Counted from the stretch's first letter, positions 1 through 8,911 are shown. The stretch: 64,000 nucleotides of DNA from FEN-1250 sp038237245 (GCA_038237245.1 JBBRYY010000004.1:9197-73196), one strand, 5' to 3'. The notes: generated by a model not told the origin, from the sequence alone. Made by a program: numbers and translations.

Positions 1-34
1 GTGGGTGTGCGGGCCGAGAGCCACTCGCCAACCG

Positions 35-2812
35 TCACGCGGCAACGCCCAGCGCTGCGCGCACCACCGACGGCGCCTTCGCGATCGCCTCGCCGATGCG
101 CGACGCATCCGGAATTCCCGCCTGAGCCATGTGCGCCTTACCGCCACCCCGGCCCCCCGCCGCCTCCGCGATCGGCTTGATGAGCTGATCCGCACGCACG
201 CCCTTCTCGCGCAGATCGTCGGTGACGATGACGATCAGCGTGCTCTTCCCCTCGCCGAACGAGGTCGCCAGCACGCCGACGCCACTGCCGAGCTGCTCGC
301 GCAGCGCGTCGCCGAGCTGTTGCAGCTCCTTCACGTCGCCCGCGGTCACGCTCGACGACACCAGGCGCGATGCGCCGATCGTCTCCGCACCCGCGAGCAG
401 CTGTTGCAGCTGGTCGCCGCCGCCGCGCAGACTCTCCTCGAGTCGCTTCTCGAGCTTCCGTCGCTCGTCGAGCAACGTCTCCACGCGCTTGACGACGCCA
501 TCCGCCGGTGCGCGCAACAGCTCGCCGAGCTTCTGCAGCCGCAGCTCCTCGCCGCGAATCAGCTCGTACGCGCGCGGCCCGGTCACCGCCTCGATGCGCC
601 GGATCCCCGCCGCGACGCCATTCTCGCTCACGATCTTGAAGAGCGCGATCTGCCCCGTACTGCGCGCGTGCGTGCCGCCGCACAGCTCAACGGACAACCC
701 CGGAATGCTGACGACACGCACCACGTCCCCATACTTCTCGCCGAAGAGCGCCATCGCGCCGGACGCGACCGCGTCGCGATACGGGCGCTCGACGGTGCTC
801 ACGTCGACGTTCGCCCAGATGCCGCGATTTACGATCTCCTCGATCTCCGACAGCTGCTCCGGCTTGATCGGACCGTGATGGTGAAAGTCGAAGCGCAAAC
901 GATCCGGCGCGACGAGCGACCCGGCCTGCGTCACGTGCTCGCCCAGCACCTGGCGCAGCGCCGCGTGCAGAAGATGCGTCGCGGTGTGATTGCGCTCCGT
1001 GTCGCGCCGACGATCCGCGGGAATGTGCGCGTGCACGCGACCGAAGTGGAATTCGCCCGTGAGCTCACCGATCGCAATATGCCGCCCGTCGACCTTCTTC
1101 ACCTCGTCGACGTCCACCGTCCAGCCTTCGCCCGCAATCTCCCCTGCGTCGGCGATCTGACCGCCGGACTCCGCGTAGAACGGAGTCTCCTCCAGCACGA
1201 CCGCGAGTCGTCCCGCAGGGAGTCGGCGAATCGCGACGACTTCGGTGTCCGCCTCAGTCACGCCGTAGCCGACGAAGTTCGTCGACTGCGCCGCGGCGCC
1301 GGGCTTCTTCTCCCATGACGCAAAGTCCGCGAGCCCTTCATCCGCGACGCCAAGGTCACGCCCCTTGCGCTCCTCGCGCGACTGCGAGCGCTGCGCCTGC
1401 AGCGAGCTCTCGAAACCCGCGATGTCGACGGTGTAGCCACGCTCGTGCGCCATCAGCTCCGTGAGATCGATCGGGAAGCCGAAGGTATCATAGAGACGGA
1501 ACGCATCGCCGCCGCTGATCGTCCCGCGGATCGCGGTGGAGCCCTGCGTCGAATTGAGCGGCGCGAGCTGGTCGAAGCGCAGCATCCCTTCCTCGATCGT
1601 CGCGAGGAAGCGCTCTTCTTCCGCGCGCGTCGTGTCGGCGATGAGCGTGCGGCGCTGCGCGAGCTCCGGATACACATCCGACATCTGGTCCACCACGACA
1701 CTCACGAGCTTGTCGAGCGTCGGCTCTCGGCGACCGAGCAGCCATGCGTGACGAACGCCGCGTCGGAGAATGCGGCGAAGCACGTAGCCGCGCCCCTCAT
1801 TCGACGGGAAGACGCCATCGGCGATCAGAAAGGTGATCGCGCGTGCGTGATCGGCGAGCACGCGGAAGGACACCGCGTCGTATGTCACCGGTCGGTTACC
1901 CTTCGGTGGAACGGTGGGCCACACTGCCGTTCCCACGTCCGCCCCCGGCCGATCGTCGTACGACATGCCGAGCACCTCCTCGGCCTTCGTGATCAACGGG
2001 ACGAAGAGGTCGGTGTGATAGTTGTTCGTCACGCCCTGCAGCACCGCGGCGATGCGCTCGAGCCCCGCGCCCGTATCGACCGACGGCTTGGGGAGCGGCG
2101 TGAGCACGCCGTCCTGCTGCCGGTCGAACTGCATGAAGACGAGATTCCAGATCTCGAGGAAGCGCCCGGCTTCCGCGCCCTCGACGAACGCATCGCGCGA
2201 GAACTCGGTGCGCACGGTGTCGGTCCACTCGCCGGTCGCGCCGGCAGGGAATGCCCAGTCGCCGGCGAGGTGTGCGAGGTCGACATAGATCTCCGTGCAC
2301 GGGCCGCATGGTCCCGTGTCGGCCATCTGCCAGAAGTTGTCGCGCTCGCCCAACCCGTAGATCCGGCTGTCGGCGATTCCCGTTATCTCCGTCCAGAGCG
2401 CGCGCGCCTCGTCGTCCGACTCGTAGACCGTGACGCGCAGATGCTCCTTCGGGATCCCGAGCTCGACGGTGATGAATTCCCATGCGAAGCGAATCGCATC
2501 GCGCTTGAAGTAATCACCGAAGGAAAAGTTGCCGAGCATCTCGAAGAACGTGTGGTGCCGCGCAGTGTGCCCCACCTGTTCGAGATCGTTGTGCTTTCCT
2601 CCTGCGCGCACGCACTTCTGCGCCGTGGTCGCGCGCACGCCGAACGACGCACGCTCCTGGCCGAGGAAGATGCGCTTGAACTGCACCATTCCGGCGTTGG
2701 TGAAGAGGAGCGTCGGATCGTCCGCGGGGACGAGCGACGAGCTGGGGCGGACCGCGTGCGCGTTGCGCTCGAAGTACGAGAGGAAACGCTGGCGAATCTC
2801 GGATGCGCGCAT
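35..2812 (-). CDS. alaS: Alanyl-tRNA synthetase
   Basis: Cytoplasmic class II synthetase that charges tRNA-Ala and hydrolyses mischarged Ser- or Gly-tRNA-Ala. The 925-residue chain is full length: N-terminal catalytic core opening with SSSLVPADDPTLLFTNAGM near residues 24-42, then the tRNA-binding region, the editing domain with the zinc ligands HTATH (about 607) and CGGTH (about 710), and a C-terminal C-Ala/DHHA1 domain with a glycine-rich GGRGGGKAHMAQAG stretch near 890. The frame opens at a GTG (2821), but the ATG at 2812 is preferred because GAGG sits just upstream of it and the E. coli protein starts at about this point. It is the last gene after recA and recX, 41 bases behind recX, an order also known in proteobacteria. 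Confidence 0.97.
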   Translation of the reverse strand: MRASEIRQRFLSYFERNAHAVRPSSSLVPADDPTLLFTNAGMVQFKRIFLGQERASFGVRATTAQKCVRAGGKHNDLEQVGHTARHHTFFEMLGNFSFGDYFKRDAIRFAWEFITVELGIPKEHLRVTVYESDDEARALWTEITGIADSRIYGLGERDNFWQMADTGPCGPCTEIYVDLAHLAGDWAFPAGATGEWTDTVRTEFSRDAFVEGAEAGRFLEIWNLVFMQFDRQQDGVLTPLPKPSVDTGAGLERIAAVLQGVTNNYHTDLFVPLITKAEEVLGMSYDDRPGADVGTAVWPTVPPKGNRPVTYDAVSFRVLADHARAITFLIADGVFPSNEGRGYVLRRILRRGVRHAWLLGRREPTLDKLVSVVVDQMSDVYPELAQRRTLIADTTRAEEERFLATIEEGMLRFDQLAPLNSTQGSTAIRGTISGGDAFRLYDTFGFPIDLTELMAHERGYTVDIAGFESSLQAQRSQSREERKGRDLGVADEGLADFASWEKKPGAAAQSTNFVGYGVTEADTEVVAIRRLPAGRLAVVLEETPFYAESGGQIADAGEIAGEGWTVDVDEVKKVDGRHIAIGELTGEFHFGRVHAHIPADRRRDTERNHTATHLLHAALRQVLGEHVTQAGSLVAPDRLRFDFHHHGPIKPEQLSEIEEIVNRGIWANVDVSTVERPYRDAVASGAMALFGEKYGDVVRVVSIPGLSVELCGGTHARSTGQIALFKIVSENGVAAGIRRIEAVTGPRAYELIRGEELRLQKLGELLRAPADGVVKRVETLLDERRKLEKRLEESLRGGGDQLQQLLAGAETIGASRLVSSSVTAGDVKELQQLGDALREQLGSGVGVLATSFGEGKSTLIVIVTDDLREKGVRADQLIKPIAEAAGGRGGGKAHMAQAGIPDASRIGEAIAKAPSVVRAALGVAA

Positions 2813-2853
2813 AAGCCTCACAATATACCGCGCCCGGTACTCCGGGGCACGGG

Positions 2854-3597
2854 CTATTCGAGGTTGTCCGCCTCGCTGCTTCCCGGGAGCGCGTCCATGA
2901 CGCGGCGGATTGCGGAGCCGTCGTATCCGCGCCTCGCGAGAAATGCGTAGAGCCGTCGGCGCGCCGTGGCCGGATCGGCGGTGCGCAGGGTGCGCATCTT
3001 CTTCGCGGCGACCTGCGCGACCTGCGCATCCTCGTCGACCTCGTCCTCCTCCAATACCTGGGCCAGCGCCGCATCGATGACGTCGCGCGCGACGCCGCGG
3101 CGCCAGAGCTCGGACTGCAGGCGCCGGCGCGAGAGCCCCGCGCCCGCGATCTTCGCGCGGATGAACTGCCGCGCGAACTGGGCATCGTCGAGCGCGCCGA
3201 GGGTGATGAGGCGCTCGACGGCGGCTGCAACGTGCTCCGCGGCCTCGCCCTTCCGCACCAGCATCCGCTCGAGGTCGCGCGCAGCACGCGGACGGGCCGC
3301 GAGCATCGCGATCGCGCGGTCGAAGGTGTGGAGCGCGGCCGACTCCGCGGCGACGCTATTCGCCATCGTCTCGCCATACGCCACGCCGATGCGAACGCCC
3401 AGTCGCTCGATGCCATCGAGCGAAAGCGTCGCGACGACGGACCCGTCGACGAGAATCTCGAAGCGGCCCGGATGGCGGGCGCTCGCAGAGATGGCGGTGA
3501 TGCGCGCGGGACTCGCGAGCGAGCTGGCGGAGGCGGAGGTATCGGCGTCGCCGGACAGGCCTCCGAGCGCCAGCGTGGGGGACGAGAGCTCACTCAT
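2854..3597 (-). CDS. recX: RecX family regulator of RecA
   Basis: RecX proteins bind RecA filaments and limit their growth and activity. The 247-residue product has an N-terminal low-complexity Ser/Ala part (about 1-40), a short beta-rich segment (FEILVDGSVVATLSL), then the three-helix repeats typical of RecX from about residue 75 on, with ARDLERMLVRKG and ALDDAQFARQFIRAK matching the family's conserved blocks, and RRLYAFLARRGYDGSAI near the C-terminus. It lies directly downstream of recA and upstream of alaS, the expected place. It is longer than E. coli RecX (166 residues), mostly at the N-terminus. Family assignment is firm; how strongly it acts on RecA cannot be seen. Confidence 0.9.
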   Translation of the reverse strand: MSELSSPTLALGGLSGDADTSASASSLASPARITAISASARHPGRFEILVDGSVVATLSLDGIERLGVRIGVAYGETMANSVAAESAALHTFDRAIAMLAARPRAARDLERMLVRKGEAAEHVAAAVERLITLGALDDAQFARQFIRAKIAGAGLSRRRLQSELWRRGVARDVIDAALAQVLEEDEVDEDAQVAQVAAKKMRTLRTADPATARRRLYAFLARRGYDGSAIRRVMDALPGSSEADNLE

Positions 3598-3646
3598 TCA
3601 GATATCCCAGCAGATGGACGGATGACGACCCCCCGAGATGCACGAA

Positions 3647-3717
3647 GTGCCGAAGGGGAGGGGTGAGACGAAGACAGTTTCCGGGTGCCTTCGCCACTCC
3701 ACCTCGCCCTTCGGCAC
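3647..3717. repeat. Inverted repeat between recA and recX
   Basis: An 11-base arm GTGCCGAAGGG at 3647-3657 has its exact reverse complement at 3707-3717, with about 49 bases between. Beyond the arms the similarity continues (GGGGAGGGGTGAG against a GGGCGAGGTGG-like complement). It sits in the 141-base gap after the recA stop and ends 21 bases before it. It could fold in the recA-recX transcript and lower recX expression, or be a remnant of a small mobile element. No T-run follows either arm, so it is not a classical terminator. Confidence 0.5.
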
Positions 3718-3738
3718 GATTTCGCCGACGTGCTGGTG

Positions 3739-4797
3739 CTACTCGTCGCTCTCGACCTCTTCGACCGCTTCCACCGCCATGGCGCCAGGATCCTTGATCC
3801 CCAGCACGACTTTTACCTTCTCCTCGATCTCCAGCATCATGCTCTCATTGTCCTTCAGGAACATCTTCGCGTTCTCCCGGCCCTGCCCGATGCGCTGGCC
3901 GTTGTAGCTGTACCAGGCGCCCGACTTCTCAATGATGCCGGACTCCGACCCAATGTCGACCAGAAGAGACGTGTGGCTGATCCCTTCCGCGTACATGATG
4001 TCGAACTCGGCCTGCTTGAACGGCGGCGCCACCTTGTTCTTCACGACCTTCACGCGGACGTGCGACCCGACAACCTCTTCCTTGTCCTTGACCGGCCCAA
4101 TGCGGCGAATGTCGAGGCGAACCGACGCATAAAACTTGAGTGCCTTGCCACCGGTGGTCGTCTCGGGGTTGCCGAACATGACGCCGATCTTTTCGCGGAG
4201 CTGGTTGATGAACACGACGGACGTCTTCGACCGCGCGATCGCGCCGGTGAGCTTGCGAAGCGCCTGGCTCATGAGGCGCGCCTGCAGTCCGACGTGCGAA
4301 TCACCCATCTCACCCTCGATCTCGGCCTTCGGCACCAGCGCGGCGACGGAGTCGATGACCACGATATCGACGGCGCCCGAACGCACGAGAATCTCGCAGA
4401 TCTCGAGCGCCTGCTCGCCGGTGTCCGGCTGCGACACGAGAAGGTTCTCGATGTCCACGCCCAGCTTCTGCGCGTAGTCGGTGTCGAGCGCATGCTCGGC
4501 GTCGATGTACGCGGCGACACCACCGGCGCGCTGCGCATTCGCGACGACGTGCAAACAAAGCGTCGTCTTACCGCTCGATTCCGGACCGTAGATCTCCGTG
4601 ACCCGGCCCCGCGGAATTCCGCCGACGCCGATTGCCGCATCCAGATTGATGGCACCCGTCGGAATCACATCGATACGGACCTTCGCAGCATCGGCTCCCA
4701 TCTTCATGATGGAACCTTTGCCACAGCTCTTCTCGATTTGCGCGATCGCCAGATTCAGCGCTTTCTTCTTTTCTTCCTGTCCTGTGGAGACAGCCAT
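3739..4797 (-). CDS. recA: Recombinase RecA
   Basis: RecA forms filaments on single-stranded DNA, drives strand exchange and triggers LexA self-cleavage. The 352-residue protein has the usual length. The N-terminal helix (ALNLAIAQIEKSCGKGSIMKMG) is followed by Walker A GPESSGKTTL near residue 70, the Walker B strand VDIVVIDSVAALVP and the L2 loop region MFGNPETTTGGKALKFYAS; the C-terminus is acidic (VEEVESDE). The frame is open further upstream to 4992, but ATG 4797 (MAVSTGQEE) is chosen because homologues start here and the upstream extension has no family resemblance. It is followed by recX and alaS. A direct-repeat LexA-like motif lies about 90-104 bases upstream of the start, so SOS control is likely. 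Confidence 0.98.
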   Translation of the reverse strand: MAVSTGQEEKKKALNLAIAQIEKSCGKGSIMKMGADAAKVRIDVIPTGAINLDAAIGVGGIPRGRVTEIYGPESSGKTTLCLHVVANAQRAGGVAAYIDAEHALDTDYAQKLGVDIENLLVSQPDTGEQALEICEILVRSGAVDIVVIDSVAALVPKAEIEGEMGDSHVGLQARLMSQALRKLTGAIARSKTSVVFINQLREKIGVMFGNPETTTGGKALKFYASVRLDIRRIGPVKDKEEVVGSHVRVKVVKNKVAPPFKQAEFDIMYAEGISHTSLLVDIGSESGIIEKSGAWYSYNGQRIGQGRENAKMFLKDNESMMLEIEEKVKVVLGIKDPGAMAVEAVEEVESDE

Positions 4798-4871
4798 GCG
4801 GTCACCCAACCCGTGAAATCGTGAGACTGCCGAATCTGGCCTGGCGATAGAAAATCTATCGTCGGGACTAC

Positions 4872-4901
4872 CTAATACCACTGCCCGAACAAAATACGAA
4901 C
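4872..4901 (-). promoter_or_regulatory. Candidate recA promoter with LexA-type direct repeat
   Basis: On the minus strand the sequence GTTC-N7-GTTC occupies 4901-4887, the direct-repeat form of SOS box known for alphaproteobacterial LexA. A possible -35 TTCGTA (4900-4895) overlaps it, followed after 17 bases by a possible -10 TATTAG (4877-4872), so a bound repressor would cover the -35 region. The motif and spacing are seen directly; the LexA assignment and promoter are inferred. The 118-base gap between yraN and recA holds nothing else recognised. Confidence 0.5.
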
Positions 4902-4915
4902 CCCCCTGTCCGCTG

Positions 4916-5290
4916 TCAACCGGCTGATCGGGCCCCAAAGGCATTCTCGACGTGCCGAAGCCGAACCCGATCGCCCTGAACCAACACCCCAACCACGTCG
5001 AATCGAAACGCTTGTTCCCCTCCCCCGTGCCTCGCGATCCACACTGCCGCTGAACGGCAGAGCTCGCGTTGCTTCCGCCAGTTCACGGCCTCCACCGGGT
5101 GGCCAAAGGCCTCGCCTCGCCGAGTTTTGACCTCGATGAAGGCCACAACCCCGCTTCGCTCCGCTACGAGGTCAAGGTCTCTGTGTCCGTTCCGGAAGCG
5201 GCGATCCAGTATTCGCCACCCCTTCCGCGCCAGCCAGACGGCCGCAATCCGCTCGCCTTGCTCTCCCAGCACCTGCGACGCTGCCGTCAT
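4916..5290 (-). CDS. yraN: YraN/UPF0102 family endonuclease-like protein
   Basis: Small protein (124 residues) of the UPF0102 family, which has a restriction-endonuclease-like fold and no settled role. The family's core is visible: GEQGERIAAVWLARKGWRIL at the start, the nuclease-like pair D...E-x-K in DLDLVAERSGVVAFIEVKTRRG (about residues 38-60), and the conserved FRFDVVGV near residue 97. Length is typical (about 120). It lies just upstream of recA, so a DNA-repair or recombination context is plausible. No good ribosome-binding site is seen ahead of the ATG. Confidence 0.88.
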   Translation of the reverse strand: MTAASQVLGEQGERIAAVWLARKGWRILDRRFRNGHRDLDLVAERSGVVAFIEVKTRRGEAFGHPVEAVNWRKQRELCRSAAVWIARHGGGEQAFRFDVVGVLVQGDRVRLRHVENAFGARSAG

Positions 5291-5299
5291 GAACGCAAA

Positions 5300-5370
5300 G
5301 ATGCGGGCGCCCGTCAGGACGCCCGCATCGAACCACCTCGACCATCATCCCCGCCTCGCGGGAGGCGGGG
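5300..5370. repeat. Two perfect hairpins in the yraN leader gap
   Basis: First hairpin: GATGCGGGCG (5300-5309) pairs with CGCCCGCATC (5320-5329), 10 pairs and a 10-base loop. Second: CCCCGCCTC (5349-5357) pairs with GAGGCGGGG (5362-5370), 9 pairs with a 4-base loop. Both lie between the lipoprotein gene ending at 5390 and the yraN start at 5290. Neither is followed by a T-run on either strand, so they may be Rho-assisted terminators, mRNA stability elements or an attenuator for yraN. Confidence 0.5.
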
Positions 5371-5389
5371 GAGCGCTATCGTCGGCCGG

Positions 5390-6238
5390 TCAGGACTTCG
5401 GCGTCTGCCCCTCAGCGAGCAGCAGCTCCACCTTCGCGGCTGCGATCCCCGCAACCGGCGTGTCCATCTTGAGAAGCACCTTGTCGCTCTTGCGCACCCA
5501 GAGATGCTCCTCGGTCTCGCCGACCTGGAGCGTCATCGTCCATGTATCGAAAGTGCCGTCGGGAACGAACAGCGAATCCTGTCCGGTCACCCAGAGCTTC
5601 AATACGACGCGCGCCTGATCATGCGGTCCGACGAACTCGGTGGTTGCACTGCCCTTGTATCCGAGCGCCAGCGGCAGCGACGCGAGCAGCGGCTCGATCC
5701 AGTAGATGTTGCCGATGAGGTCGCGCTCGTTCTTCACGGCCACGCGTGCGCCACCGCCGCTATCGCCCTCGAATTTCGTGACGATGCTGTCGCGCGTGTA
5801 GTGCGTCGTGATCTCCTGGTCGGGAGTGTGCACAACGCGGTGCACCGGCTCGAGCGACGTCTTCGCTACGAACAGCGACTCGGCCAGCTCCACTGTGTTG
5901 ATCTTCCGCGATTCCGCGAGCAGCCACACGGCCTTGCCATCGTAGGTCGTTTCCGTGAGCTCGAGGGTGCGCCAGCCGAGGCGGTGCGCCTGCCCCTGCG
6001 AGAAGATCCGCGCGACGTAAATGAGCTTCGACGGCTTGAGCACCGCAGCGCCGGGAGCAACGAGCACTGGATTCGCCGGCGCCGATGCCGTTGCGAGATC
6101 CACTGCCGGTGCCGCCGCGGACTTCGCGGGCGACGGCGCGACGTCAGTCGCGAGCTTCGCGCCACGCGAGCACGCCGAGAGTGCGCCTCCGCAGATGACG
6201 AGTACTCCCGCAATCCAACTAGTCTTTCGAGCCTTCAC
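5390..6238 (-). CDS. DUF3108-like lipoprotein
   Basis: Predicted exported lipoprotein of 282 residues. The N-terminus is basic then hydrophobic with the lipobox LSAC (Cys at about 23), followed by an Ala/Pro-rich linker to about residue 65. The rest is beta-rich and resembles DUF3108-type periplasmic proteins (a pattern of paired strands such as TLELTETTYDGKAVWLLAESR and a final VRKSDKVLLKMDTPVAG), which often sit near outer-membrane functions. The start is GTG at 6238 with a good GGAGG five bases before it. Function unknown; the DUF3108 link is by overall resemblance only. Confidence 0.7.
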   Translation of the reverse strand: MKARKTSWIAGVLVICGGALSACSRGAKLATDVAPSPAKSAAAPAVDLATASAPANPVLVAPGAAVLKPSKLIYVARIFSQGQAHRLGWRTLELTETTYDGKAVWLLAESRKINTVELAESLFVAKTSLEPVHRVVHTPDQEITTHYTRDSIVTKFEGDSGGGARVAVKNERDLIGNIYWIEPLLASLPLALGYKGSATTEFVGPHDQARVVLKLWVTGQDSLFVPDGTFDTWTMTLQVGETEEHLWVRKSDKVLLKMDTPVAGIAAAKVELLLAEGQTPKS

Positions 6239-6294
6239 GATTCCTCCAAGAGTGGCAATCCGCTCGGCCGCGCTAACTCACGCGCCGGAGACGT

Positions 6295-6555
6295 CGATTC
6301 GACAATCAAGAAAAAAGACAACTGCGACAGCTGTGAAAAGCGACAAAAAACGGATGAACCGCACGGATCGAACGGGAAGAATCAGTTGTCGTCTCCGTTT
6401 GTTGTCCGTGCTTCTATCCGTTTTTGTCCGTATCTCATTTGTTAGTGCCGGTGGTGCGTCGAGCTTCTGGAATGCGCCCGAACGCAAGCATCAACAACTG
6501 GAGATACGGACTAAAACGGAATGAACGGACACCGACGGACAACTGCGACTGCTGG
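6295..6555. repeat. Intergenic repeat cluster A (three units)
   Basis: The 325-base gap between ftsK and the upstream lipoprotein gene holds no gene but three copies of a repeat about 60-95 bases long. Its core reads CCGTTTTTGTCCGTATCT followed by an A/T-rich spot and TTGTTAGTGC or TTGTTGATGC. One unit runs minus (about 6310-6395), one plus (about 6391-6475), one minus (about 6545-6465). The plus unit is nearly identical to a unit in cluster B at 18476-18532, and the last minus unit matches 18545-18625 including a shared tail (GCGTTCGGGCGCATTCC against a very similar string). CACGGATCGAA at 6362-6372 recurs at 62805-62815. Confidence 0.75.
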
Positions 6556-6563
6556 ACGACCGA

Positions 6564-8906
6564 TTAACTCGCCGGCCCGCAGATACGATCGATGTCATCC
6601 AGCCCGACGAGCACTTCGCGCGCCTTGGATCCATCCGCGGGGCCCAGGATGCCTGCTTCCTGGAGCTGGTCGATGATTCGCGCCGCGCGGCCGTACCCAA
6701 CCTTGAGTCTCCGTTGCAGCAGCGAAGTCGAGCCCAGCTGGTTCTGCACCACTACTTCGGCCGCTTCGCGAAAGAGCTTGTCCCGCTCGCCCGCGACTTC
6801 GGCGTCGTTCGCATCCGATGTCGCCACCGCCTCGCGCTTCCGCATCTCCTCGAGGATGTCCGACTCGTAAGACACCGGCTCCTCGACAATGAGCCCTTCG
6901 GATTCGAGCACGCGCTTGCGCTCTGCCTTCTTCCCCTCGTACCACCCCATCAGGGCTTCGGTATCCTCGGAGGAAATATAGGCTCCCTGCAGTCGAGCGG
7001 CCTCCGACTTCCCGGGCGGGATGAAGAGCATGTCGCCGTTGCCGAGCAGTGACTCAGCGCCCATGCCGTCGATGATCGTGCGGCTATCCACCTGGGAGGC
7101 GACACGGAAGGCGATGCGGCTGGGGAAGTTTGCCTTGATCAGCCCCGTGATGACGTTGACGCTCGGCCGCTGCGTCGCGAGGAGGAGATGAATGCCGATC
7201 GCGCGCGCCTTTTGCGCGAGGCGCGCGAGCGGCGGCTCGACTTCCCCCTGCACCGTCATCATGAGGTCCGCGAGCTCGTCGATCACGACAACGATGTAGG
7301 GGAGATGCTTCCCGGTATACTCGGTGTTCTCGAAGGCGACGTCCTTGCGGGTCGGGATCTTGAGCTTGTCGCCGTTCTTGAGGCGGCGATTGAAATCCTG
7401 GATGTTACGGCAGCCGTTCGCGGCGAGGAGCTCGTACCGCTCCTGCATCTCCATCTCCGCCCACTTGAGCACGGACGCCGCGTCGCGGCTGTCGGTGATC
7501 ACCTTGTGGCGCAAATGCGGGAGCGTGTTGTACACGGACAGCTCGACCATCTTCGGGTCGACCATTAGGAAGCGCAGCGTCTTCGGCGTGTGCTTGTAGA
7601 CGAGACTCGTGATCACCGTGTTCACGCAAACGGACTTTCCCGATCCCGTGGCGCCGGCGATGAGCAGGTGCGGCATCTTCGCGAGATCAGCGATCACCGG
7701 CTTTCCCTCGAGATCCTTTCCAAGCGCAATGGGGAGCGCGGCGCGCGCGTTCTTGAACTCGGGACTTTCGAGCAGCTCGCGGAAGGCGACGATCTCCGAC
7801 GTCGGGTTCGGCACCTCGACGCCGACGGCGCCGCGCCCCGGAATGGGCGCGACGATGCGGATGCTCGCGGCCCGCATCGCGAGCGCGAGATCGTTCGAGA
7901 GATTCGCGATCTGCCGAACCTTCACGCCCGGCGCGGGCTCGACCTCGAACTGTGTCACCACCGGCCCCGTCGTGCGCCCGACGATCTCGGCCTCGACGCG
8001 GAAGGTGCGGAGCGCGTCGGTGAGCTTCACTCCCATGGCGTCGAGCTCCCTCTTGCCGAAGTCCGGATTGCGCGGAGCGGCGGGGGTGAGGAGCTCGGGC
8101 GGCGGAAGCTCGTCGTCGGCGAGTGCACCTTCGTCGGTGGCATCGATGGCGGCGGCTATGCGCTCATCGTGCTCGAGATTCAAATCGGCGCGAGACTTCT
8201 TCTTCTTCTTCCCTCGCCCGCTATCATCGAGCAAGTCGCTCGCGTCCTCCTGCATCAGCGTCGGGTCGAGCTGCGGCATCTCTTCTGGGGGCGGCTCGAG
8301 CAGTGCGGTGGGAACGACGAGCGAATCGATCTCCTTCCGCTTCTTGCGCCCCTTTGCCACCACCTCGGCTGCAACTGGCTCGAACACCTCGGCGCGCTGC
8401 ACGCGCACGCCAATCAGCACGCGGATCGGATTCCATGCGAGCGTGAGCACCGTGAGTCCGCAGATGAGCATCGAGACGACGAGCCACGCGCCAACCGGTC
8501 CGAAGAACGCGTACAGATAGTAGGCGACGAACGCTCCCCACAGCCCATCCACCGCCGACCGGCCCGCCTCGCCGTGCTCCGTGCCGAGCCCAAACGCGAT
8601 CGGCAGCAGTACGACGAGCCCTGCGAGGAAGAGCATCCACGAGCGGTCCGTATCCGAGCGCATGCGGTCGAACAGGCGAAGCGCATGGACCGCGGGGACG
8701 AGTGGCAGCAGGATCGTCGCGGGGAGGCCGAGCAGCGTGAACAGCCCGTAGCGCAGACACGAGCCGACGGGGCCCATCAGCCCGCGCGCCTCGACGCACG
8801 AGCTGGTCACGGACTCCCCCGCTCCCACGAGGATCGTGGCGGCAAGGAAGAGCGCGAAGATCAGCAGCACGACGCCGGTGAGCTCCCGCTTGAGGCGTCC
8901 CTCCAT
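6564..8906 (-). CDS. ftsK: DNA translocase FtsK/SpoIIIE
   Basis: Septal motor that pumps chromosome ends during division. The 780-residue protein has four or five N-terminal membrane segments (for example LTGVVLLIFALFLAATILV near residue 10), a charged linker with a poly-lysine stretch near 240, the RecA-like motor with Walker A GATGSGKS near 418 and Walker B IVVVIDELADLM near 543, and a C-terminal gamma winged helix (about 715-775) for KOPS recognition. ATG 8906 is chosen over the more upstream frame start because it lies six bases after the comB stop and begins at the first membrane helix (MEGRLKRELTG). It closes the accC-comB-ftsK part of the operon. Confidence 0.96.
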   Translation of the reverse strand: MEGRLKRELTGVVLLIFALFLAATILVGAGESVTSSCVEARGLMGPVGSCLRYGLFTLLGLPATILLPLVPAVHALRLFDRMRSDTDRSWMLFLAGLVVLLPIAFGLGTEHGEAGRSAVDGLWGAFVAYYLYAFFGPVGAWLVVSMLICGLTVLTLAWNPIRVLIGVRVQRAEVFEPVAAEVVAKGRKKRKEIDSLVVPTALLEPPPEEMPQLDPTLMQEDASDLLDDSGRGKKKKKSRADLNLEHDERIAAAIDATDEGALADDELPPPELLTPAAPRNPDFGKRELDAMGVKLTDALRTFRVEAEIVGRTTGPVVTQFEVEPAPGVKVRQIANLSNDLALAMRAASIRIVAPIPGRGAVGVEVPNPTSEIVAFRELLESPEFKNARAALPIALGKDLEGKPVIADLAKMPHLLIAGATGSGKSVCVNTVITSLVYKHTPKTLRFLMVDPKMVELSVYNTLPHLRHKVITDSRDAASVLKWAEMEMQERYELLAANGCRNIQDFNRRLKNGDKLKIPTRKDVAFENTEYTGKHLPYIVVVIDELADLMMTVQGEVEPPLARLAQKARAIGIHLLLATQRPSVNVITGLIKANFPSRIAFRVASQVDSRTIIDGMGAESLLGNGDMLFIPPGKSEAARLQGAYISSEDTEALMGWYEGKKAERKRVLESEGLIVEEPVSYESDILEEMRKREAVATSDANDAEVAGERDKLFREAAEVVVQNQLGSTSLLQRRLKVGYGRAARIIDQLQEAGILGPADGSKAREVLVGLDDIDRICGPAS

Positions 8907-8911
8907 CGACT

